64,000 bases of DNA from Takakia lepidozioides (taxonomy: Eukaryota; Streptophyta; Takakiopsida; Takakiales; Takakiaceae), in the NCBI GenBank assembly GCA_030704615.1, contig CM060732.1, forward strand, positions 63,159,053 through 63,223,052, written 5' to 3'. Position numbers and translations under genes: made by a program. Below the pieces are notes generated by a model. The model was not told the origin of the DNA. It was given only the letters and a program-made list of their open reading frames with translations, and searched no databases. This document shows, one piece after another, positions 56,712 through 64,000 of this stretch. Each line of letters starts with the position of its first letter. Position 1 is the first letter of the stretch.

Positions 56712-57242
56712 ATGGCCGGTGAGGACAAGTCTGGATTGATTCTATTACTACTTTTCACACTAATTCCAGCCTTGGGAGTTAACCGGCCAGTCTTGGCCAG
56801 GAGCCTGGATGACCACTCAATATTCGCCCCTTTTGAACCCAGCACGAGTAACTGCAAAGGTCATCAAATTTTGGGCGAAGGAGGCCGTCTAAATAGGAAC
56901 TCTGCTCTTCAGTATCCTCCCTGCAGTGATCTGCCCCATTATCAAACTGTAATGCAGAAAGATTGCAATCTGGTTGTGTACGATTTGTCAACTAACACAC
57001 CGCTCTGGAGCTCCAAAACTGATGGCAAAGGTTCCAACTGCTATGCTACCATGCAGAACGATGGAAATTTGGTGGTCTATGATGGATCGCAAACGGCTTT
57101 ATTTGCCAGCGACACGGTTGGAGCTGGTGCTTGTCATATCAATGGAGGGGTCTATGATGCAGCTATGTACAATGATGGAAGACTTGTTGTGGCGTGTAAT
57201 CTCAATGCCCAAGGCTGGACACAACTGTGGAGCAGTACTTGA
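56712..57242 (+). CDS. GNA-type (bulb-type) mannose-binding lectin, secreted
   Basis: A single-exon gene encodes 176 residues. Residues 1-30 form a signal peptide (hydrophobic LILLLLFTLIPALG core). The B-lectin beta-prism carries two complete mannose-binding motifs of the form Q-x-D-x-N-x-V-x-Y, at residues 82-90 (QKDCNLVVY) and 115-123 (QNDGNLVVY). The third position is degenerate (NDGRLVVAC). Cys residues at 48, 71, 85 and 110 could form disulfides. GNA lectins bind mannose glycans and are often defensive. ATG 56712 is chosen because the signal peptide follows directly. A decayed paralogue lies at 46976-47385. It looks intact. Confidence 0.88.
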   Translation: MAGEDKSGLILLLLFTLIPALGVNRPVLARSLDDHSIFAPFEPSTSNCKGHQILGEGGRLNRNSALQYPPCSDLPHYQTVMQKDCNLVVYDLSTNTPLWSSKTDGKGSNCYATMQNDGNLVVYDGSQTALFASDTVGAGACHINGGVYDAAMYNDGRLVVACNLNAQGWTQLWSST

Positions 57243-58807
57243 TGATCTATTATAGACCTTGCAGACTAACATTAACCTTTGTATGGCTTAATGTATTGGA
57301 TACTGTTTTATGGGTTTTCCGCGCTGAGTGTAGCAAAATTAGTCTTGCAGGATGATTTGAAAGCTACAACAAATTGACTAGTGGAAAATGAGGAGTTGTG
57401 ACTTAATAACATTTGTATATTATGGCATATTCTCTCCTCATCAACCTTTACTGGATATGTGATGTGCACCAGTATGCATGCGTCTAGTTCCGTTATCTGG
57501 TTTTGACAAACTTAGAGACGCCCTCAACTTTTGAGTATCTTAGAGAACCTTACCGAGACAAATTTTACTTGTTATGATATAGTGGTATGAGTCGACAAGT
57601 TATAAGTCCAGCCGTTGTAGCCTGCGTATATCAGCACGCACTTCAAACACGGTATTATGGACTCACCTTCCGATGTATGTATATAAACAAATTACACAAG
57701 CAACTTGCTGGGAAGGTTATTATAGTGGGATAGATGGTTGGCATGGGGTGGAAATTCTAGCTTGTCGCTAGGGGATCAAGGTTGTAGTCAGTAGCACGGC
57801 CCTTTCACAAAAGATCAACACTTCTGCCATTGGAACAAGCTGCTAAGACTCAAAAAGGACAGGCAAATAGGACACCAGACTGACTAGTCCCGAAATGCTA
57901 TCACTATCACATCATTCCGCATTGTAACCACCTTCCAGGATCTGTAGAGCTTCATACAAAACAGGAAAGTAAGTCTAGCTCTAACCCTCTTATAACACAA
58001 ACTCCCACGTTGCAAAGCTGCATAATTTGTCTCCCCCGCTAGGAAGATACAGCTTGTAGAGGTTGGAAATAGCATCCAAAGAGCGACGTGGATCGATCAA
58101 TGAAGTGAGGAAGCAGATGATAAATGGATGAAAAGACAAGACAAGAAAGGAGAGAGAAGAGGCAGTAATCCTAGTTTATGTGGCACTTTCAAGTGAGATA
58201 CAATTATAGAAAGTATTTCCCAGGCCAAGCTGGAGAGGAAACGCGCATGGTGTTCAAGCTGGGAGAGCCTAGCTTCTAGAAGACACGTGAGGAAGGCTTG
58301 AAATCTAGCCATGTGAAGGATCGATGTTGGGGGGAGAATAGGTCCCTTGGAAAACCCCCTGAATCAGCAATCCAGCAGAAAAAATTTATTGGATCCATAT
58401 AATTGCTTGATATCCCGACACAGCTTGAGAAATATAGTTGCCAGAAAGTGGAACTCGCTTCCATTGACTCGCTTTTCTTGCTTAATTAGTGACCAAACAA
58501 ACATTTGCCGTCTGGCCACATAAGCTCCAGCACAGGTCTTCAGCAGCCAGACCCAGCTTCCTCAGTCAGAGCTTATACGAGCTGAATATGACAAGTGTCT
58601 TACCCAGCTTAGAAGATCACCCTGCACACTGCCACATGTGCAAGCAGAGCTCAAGCTTCTGGACAGGTACTTTCTTCCCTCCCCTTTCCCTCCACAAGCA
58701 AGATTCAGCCTGCAGGGTAAGGAGTTGGTTCCGGCCATATTCTCTGTACAAACTGCTATTAGCGGAGAGATTGAAGTGTGGGTGGAGAAGTATTCAATCG
58801 AAACTCA
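57243..58807. other. Intergenic region
   Basis: No gene is recognised. Short open stretches on both strands (58097-58464 minus, 58489-58807 plus) lack family similarity. The last of these is probably promoter and 5' leader of the phytocyanin gene. Confidence 0.5.
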
Positions 58808-59892
58808 ATGGCACAGGGAAGAGGCATGGCGGTCATGGGTGTACTTCTGAGTATTGCAGCGTTGCTACAAATCGCCCTGGCCTTCCCGGTAGTCCATGAC
58901 GTGGGAGACAACAGCACTGGGACATGGAACAGCATTAATCATCCTGGCTGGACGGTCCCCGGGGTGGCTAACGGCCTCAATATCTCATACTACAGTGATT
59001 GGGCTAATAGCAACACCTTCCGTCAGGGTGACTTTCTTTGTGAGTTGTTCCTTCCTCCAGATCGCTACATGGGGGCCCGGGATTGGTATCAATGGGTTGT
59101 TTTTAGCTGTAGGATGTATGCAGCTCGACTTAAATGTTGAAATGGGTGGGGATAAATCAGTGCGGGCGATTTCTGTTACAGTTGCATCTTTCCAACTGGA
59201 GCCGTAGAATCTAAAAATCCTGTACACTAGAGGCGATGGGACGTACGATTTTGTGCATACCCAGAGCAAGCCTTACCTTCGAAACTAAAGAGGAATTGCA
59301 AGCACGGTTGTTCATACATTCTCTATTGCATCTAAGTCTTTCTGACGATTCATGGACATGGAACTATTTACTGTTTTCATGATGCAATTACCTTATCCAG
59401 TGCAAATGCAACGTAAACACTAGAACTTCCACAGAGACTGAGAAAGGTTAAGGGCGTTCAACCTAGTTAGGCGATTGAGGAAACTCCTGCATGTTTTACC
59501 CTAGTATTCTGTTCATGCAAGCATGAAAGTATTATTGGATCTCAATTTGGATGCATGCATGTGCAGTGTTCAACTACACTCAGGGACAACACACTGTTGT
59601 GGAAGTGACCCAGCATAATTTTGATATCTGCAACGATACGGGCTCCATCAGAGAGTGGAAGACCGGCCACGATTTGGTTGAGCTCCCCAATGTGGGATTC
59701 CGCTACTTCTTCTGTGGGATCGACAGTCATTGCCAGGCAGGTCAGAAGATTCGGTTGAACGTTCTGTCTAATATCACAGGATTGCTCAATGAGACAATAC
59801 CGAGTGTAGCTCCGGCAATTAGTGGTGCATCCACTCTTGGTGCCACGGCTGCTATACTACAGCTGGGGGCCCTCTTTGCCACTTTGTTGTAA
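58808..59892 (+). CDS. Phytocyanin (stellacyanin-like blue copper protein), GPI-anchored
   Basis: Two exons, 58808-59039 and 59567-59892 (GT-AG intron, phase 1), give 185 residues. The signal peptide is MGVLLSIAALLQIALA. The single cupredoxin domain runs from the GDNSTGTWNSI segment to HCQAGQKIRLNV. Type I copper ligands are His86 (GQHTVVEV), Cys127 (YFFCG), His132 (DSHCQ) and Gln137 (AGQK). A Gln axial ligand is the stellacyanin pattern. Cys99 and Cys133 form the expected disulfide. A hydrophobic C-terminal tail (LGATAAILQLGALFATLL) suggests a GPI anchor. The intron position within the GD-x-L-x-F segment is typical of the family. Phytocyanins are extracellular electron-transfer or cell-wall proteins. 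An alternative start is Met at 58826. Confidence 0.92.
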
Positions 59893-60364
59893 ACTACAGT
59901 GTTATGTACATCAGAGACCAGGTCTTAGGCCCCGCCATGACGCTTGTGAATTCGAGCTTTGGCCTGATTCAGCAAAGGAAATAGGGACCTTAATCATCAC
60001 TGAAGTTTAGGGTTCATAATTCAGAACAGGTTGGGTAGAGTGGCGTCTTAGAAGCTGTTGGGAGATGACCGTGAACCTCCCAGATGCCTAATGGTCTTCT
60101 ACCTCTTGGTATGAAACTTCCAGAATGTACATAAGGGTGTAGGTGATGGACATCACTTTTTCAATGCCAGGACACAATCCCCTCTCTTTTAATTCTTTCC
60201 AATGGACATATTACTACTTTCACAATAATTCTCTCTTCAGCAGGTACAGCGTGACTTCCACAAAAACACACAGATTTCTCTCAATTTGCCCTGTATGTGG
60301 GAGTCAGTTTTACAACCGAGTGACACTGGATGTTTGAATGTACTACAAAAGTGAGATCATGCAT
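59893..60364. other. 3' flank of phytocyanin gene, no gene seen
   Basis: Nothing is recognised beyond a probable untranslated region. Confidence 0.4.
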
Positions 60365-62250
60365 TCATGATGAGGTCTGGAGACAGTGGGAAATATAGTG
60401 AAACTGCTCTAGAACGACATCTGATGCAATACCGGATATGATGATGTCAGCATGGACCTTTATACCCTTTTCCAAGGCTGTCAGTCTGGCACACAAATTT
60501 AGAATGCCAGTGAAAGTGATCCCCTCAGGGGTCACCCCTCCCCGCTGCATTTGCTCATAAAGCCTCCCTACTTACATCCATGCTGAGCATATCCTTTGAT
60601 CGTGCCCCACGACAACACATCACGCTTAGCCATCTTGTCAAACACTTAGTGCATCCTTTACATTCCCACATTTCACACACATCGCAACAAGGGTGTTCTC
60701 CAGAGCTACATGTGATGCAAGTCCAGCTTTGAAAATATGCACATGGACCTCTATGCCTTTTCCCAGGGTTCCTAGGCTCGCACAAGCATTGACTAGTGAA
60801 TGTCATCGGGCACCACACCTTCCTGTTGCATTTGCTGATAGACCTCCAAAGCCACCCTGCCACACCCCTGCTGAGCATATCCTGCTATCATGGTGCTCCA
60901 TGAGACGACATTTCTTCTAGCCATTCTATCGAACACTTGATGTGCATCCTTCATGCTCCCACACTTGTTGACAAGGGTATTCTCCAGAACAATATCCGAC
61001 ACAATCGCAGATTTTAGGATGTCAGCATGGATCTCTATCCCCTTTTCCAGGACTGTCAGGCTGGCACATGCATTGAGATTGCAAATGACGGTGACCTTGT
61101 TGGGCGTCACCCCACCGTTGCAGTTGCTCATGGATCTCCAAAGCCTCCCTACCACACCCTTGCTGAGCATATCCCGCAATCATGGCACTCCATGACACCA
61201 CATCGCGCTTAGGCATTTTGTCAAATGTTTGACACGCTTCCATTCTACTCCCGCATTTGGCATACATGTCAACAAGGGTACTCTCGACACTGACATCTGA
61301 TGCACTTCCAGCTCTGATGATTTCACCAAGGACCTATATGCCCTTTGCTAGGGCTGCCAGAGCTGGCACATGCCTTGAGAACACAAATGAACGTGACATT
61401 GGTGGGTGTTACTGCTTCCCGTATCATATGCTCATAGAGCTTGAAGAGCCTCACCACTACAACAATGCTGAGCATATCCTGCTATCATGGTGCTCCATGA
61501 AACAACATCTCCTTGCACCATTTTATTAAACACTTGACACGCATCCTTTATGCTTCCACATTTGGCATACATGTCAATCAGGGTGTTCTCCAGCATAATA
61601 TCCGGACATAATTCCAGCTTTGATGCTGTGAGTGTGGAAATCTATGCCCTTTTCCAGGGCTGCCAGGCTAGCGCATGCCTTCAGAATGCAAATGAATGTA
61701 ACCCTGTTGGGTGTCACCCCTTCCCGTATCATCTGCTCATATATCTCGATGGCCTCCATACCACACCCAGGCTGAGCATGTCCTGGAATCATGGCATTCC
61801 ATGAGACAACATTTCTTCTAGCCATTTTATCAAAGGTTCCACTCGAGTCCTTCATGTTTGCACATTTGGCATACATAGCAATCAGGGTATTCTCCATAAT
61901 AATGTCTTGCATAATTCCAGCTTTAATGATAGAGGTTCAACAGGCTCGCACACGCCTTGAGAACGCATATGAATGTGACCCTGTTGGGTTTCACGCCTTC
62001 CCATAGCATTTGTTCAATAGATTGCAAGAGCTTCCCTGGCATAGCCTCCTATTATTATATTCCAGGTACACAAATTTCGTTCAGGCACCTTCCTCCTTGG
62101 TAGTTGAAATGCAGCATCCAAGGTCACCTTGACCTGAATTTTCCAATAAAAAGTGTGGGGCAAAATGTTGGATAACTTAATTGCTCTCCCTCGTGGAGCG
62201 TCGGACTCCCGAGTCCCGACGCCCGGCAGTGTACCGGCCATATGCGGGTC
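60365..62250 (-). pseudogene. Decayed PPR (PLS-type) array
   Basis: From 62250 downward the minus strand encodes ERNLCTWNIIIGGYA, NVVSWNAMIPGHAQPG, REGVTPNRVTFICILKACAS, LAALEKGIDFHTHSIKAG, DVVSWSAMIAGYAQQG, NVVSWSTMIAGYAQQG and PEGITFTGILNLCARL, at least six repeats in P, L and S order. Frameshifts or stops break nearly every repeat. No E or DYW domain follows before the array stops at about 60365. It is of the same repeat style as the locus at 20450-23105 and probably a dispersed, truncated relative. Confidence 0.8.
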
Positions 62251-64000
62251 GAGGCAACCGTAGTTCTTTCATGCATTCTTGTGGAGGAGTGAAGCTCGCA
62301 GGCGGGTTGGGTGCACCTTGATTTCTCCCTCACAATGTTCAGGCAAACCTGCTGCTGTGGACGCTACTTTCCCTTAGGATTGAAGCAGCTTCGTATCGAG
62401 TCTCCCAGATCCAATCAAGGTTAGTGATTTGGCCCCTACAATTGTCATCCATCTCAGGCTATGCGAAGAATTGCCCTCTCCGTTGCCTCCAGTGTTGGAA
62501 GGAGAGGTATGAAGGGGGCAGTAACTCTGTCTCTCCAAAGGTAGTGAGTTTCTTTGTCGCCTTCCGTAGGACTGGTGCTACTCCACACGATCCATCATTT
62601 GGCAATATCTGCGTTTGGCAGTTTTGATGTGGATGTCTGTAGATTGTTCACTGTGTTACGAGGACTGGTGCTTATAAGTCTCTTGCTGGAATTTCGGGCG
62701 TTCACAATAGAAAGTCAGTTCAAAGCTATCAGAAAGGTCATGCACTGCCATGGGTTTGAACTTGAAGTATATTTCATGACTGCAGGCAAAGGAGATCCCT
62801 ATGCCATTTTGTACTGTGGGAGGATCAAGCTTAGGAGCAAAAGTCCCTCAGGTATGGAGGTGCTGTCAGTGAAGCTGTGTACTATAATGGTGTTTATCTC
62901 AGTCTGAGAATTTGTGGGGTTGTGACCCCTAATGTTACGACGCTCAGTGGTTAAATCGCCGCAGAGAATTTGAGAGATGTTCTGGGTTCCCTAGGCAGCT
63001 GTTCTCCGTGGCAAGTATTAACTCCATGGATGCGAGCAGGCATAATGTGGCAAACATTTCTCCCTCCCTCTCAGTTTTCCCTCTTTTAGGCACTGTCTGC
63101 TACATCTGTGGCCAGCTTGGGGGCTGGAGAAGCAGCGCGGGATTCAACATTTTGTTCGCGCAAAGTCCTAGGTATTTGTAATGGCCACCAAGATTACCGA
63201 ACCCAATAATCTTAAAATTAGGATCTCCAAAATCGAGAAGGATGTCTATGCCAGCTCACATAAGAAACTCTTAATTCTTTACAATATTACTTTCATTGGC
63301 TGTGCTCAAAGCCAATGGCCCCTCTGAGATAGTCTCATATACCCTTGTTGGGATGGAATTTTAGAACTGGCTCCGGGGGGGAATGATATGGCATAAGCAA
63401 TCTTCGGAGGGATTGGTTAATGCCTACAAACCTCTGTCTCTCTCACACTGGTTCAGTGAGAGCGGAAGTTCTACAACAACCAAGGTGTAGATCTGGTAGT
63501 TTTGTTGTCACTAGTGGAATAAACGTTATTTTGTCAAGGCCCTATACTTGACACTGAATGGACCCTGTCGATTGGAATATAGCTACCGTTCAAGACTGCA
63601 ACAGTGATTTTGGGCTGAGTTTCATGTCCTCGAGGGTGAAATGACTCATGAGCTATGCCTGTAGAAGGCTGATTAGAGTTGGTGTGTGGATGGTGTACTC
63701 ATAGTCGAGTTTATACTCAACCTGCGCAGATCACGGCAGTAAACCAGTGTGGAAGCAGAAGTTCACACTCCCTGTTGATAATAGCACTTCTGAGCTTTCA
63801 ATCCAAATCTTCCATGCAAATGTCCTGGAGGACAACAAGATTGGAAGGGCCATGTAAGACCTTCTGACCTCTCTCTCTATGTCTGTTTCTTGCTCTCACA
63901 CAAACACATACACACCCAACATACTCGTGAGGTTGGGTGGCCACTGGAGTATGGAAGACAGTGTGACTGTATCTTCGTTGAACCAAATGAGAACAGCTTC
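62251..64000. other. Region without supported gene
   Basis: The plus-strand stretch 62554-62907 (117 codons) has no recognised family. At 63181 an ATG opens a short frame of 48 codons with PNNLKIRISKIEKDVYASS, ending in TGA; its word NNLKIRISKIEKDV resembles one at 39600-39650. A CA-rich stretch lies at about 63893-63920. Confidence 0.4.

Noticed and set aside
62554-62907. Candidate gene
   Set aside because: It has no recognisable domain, no exon-like boundaries and ordinary composition for chance open sequence.
1-64000. Organellar or bacterial insertion
   Set aside because: No rRNA, tRNA cluster, plastid or mitochondrial gene was recognised anywhere in the window.

Overview
The window is nuclear DNA of a land plant. 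The evidence is GT-AG split genes (a DCP5/LSM14 gene and an NPF transporter), PPR-DYW editing-factor genes and remnants, a stellacyanin-like phytocyanin, a GNA-type lectin, and a dense load of plant-type transposons (Ty3/gypsy, Ty1/copia, LINE, hAT, CACTA-like, SINE, MITE). The style of the PPR repeats and the heavy retrotransposon load would suit a fern or another non-seed plant, but this is inference.

Layout. 1-17.5 kb is a transposon nest. It holds a truncated gypsy copy (LTR plus gag, minus strand, 1-3281), a CACTA-like GC-rich fragment (3654 to about 4712), a decayed Crypton-like DUF3504 tyrosine recombinase (5032-6167, plus) and a long gypsy element on the minus strand (about 7144-17498). 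The long element can be read in the order Gag, zinc knuckle, protease, C5 DNA-methyltransferase-like domain, reverse transcriptase, RNase H, integrase, PHD finger. This chromatin-aware polyprotein is the most unusual item in the window. 17.5-18.9 kb holds two tRNA-derived SINEs and a MITE with TA target duplications. 18.9-23.1 kb holds two PPR-DYW genes or pseudogenes in tandem on the minus strand.

23.6-33.9 kb is an intact eight-exon LSM14/DCP5 gene (638 residues) whose fifth intron carries a 3.9-kb antisense LINE flanked by a 15-bp target duplication. It converges on a five-exon NPF (peptide/nitrate transporter family) gene of 609 residues at 38888-35806. 41.3-46.5 kb is a copia element with 420-bp LTRs, a perfect ATATG target duplication and a primer-binding site matching the anticodon arm of initiator tRNA-Met. 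46.9-47.4 kb is a dead copy of the GNA-type lectin gene that is intact at 56.7 kb. 48.1-50.1 kb holds three non-autonomous hAT-like elements, one nested in another. 50.2-56.7 kb is mostly unrecognised AT-rich DNA. 58.8-59.9 kb is a two-exon phytocyanin gene. 60.4-62.3 kb is another decayed PPR array, and the rest to 64 kb shows no convincing gene.

The likely functional host genes are therefore four: DCP5 (mRNA decapping and translational repression in P-bodies), the NPF transporter (plasma membrane or tonoplast), the secreted lectin and the GPI-anchored phytocyanin. They have no evident operon-like relationship. The PPR loci all carry frameshifts as read here.
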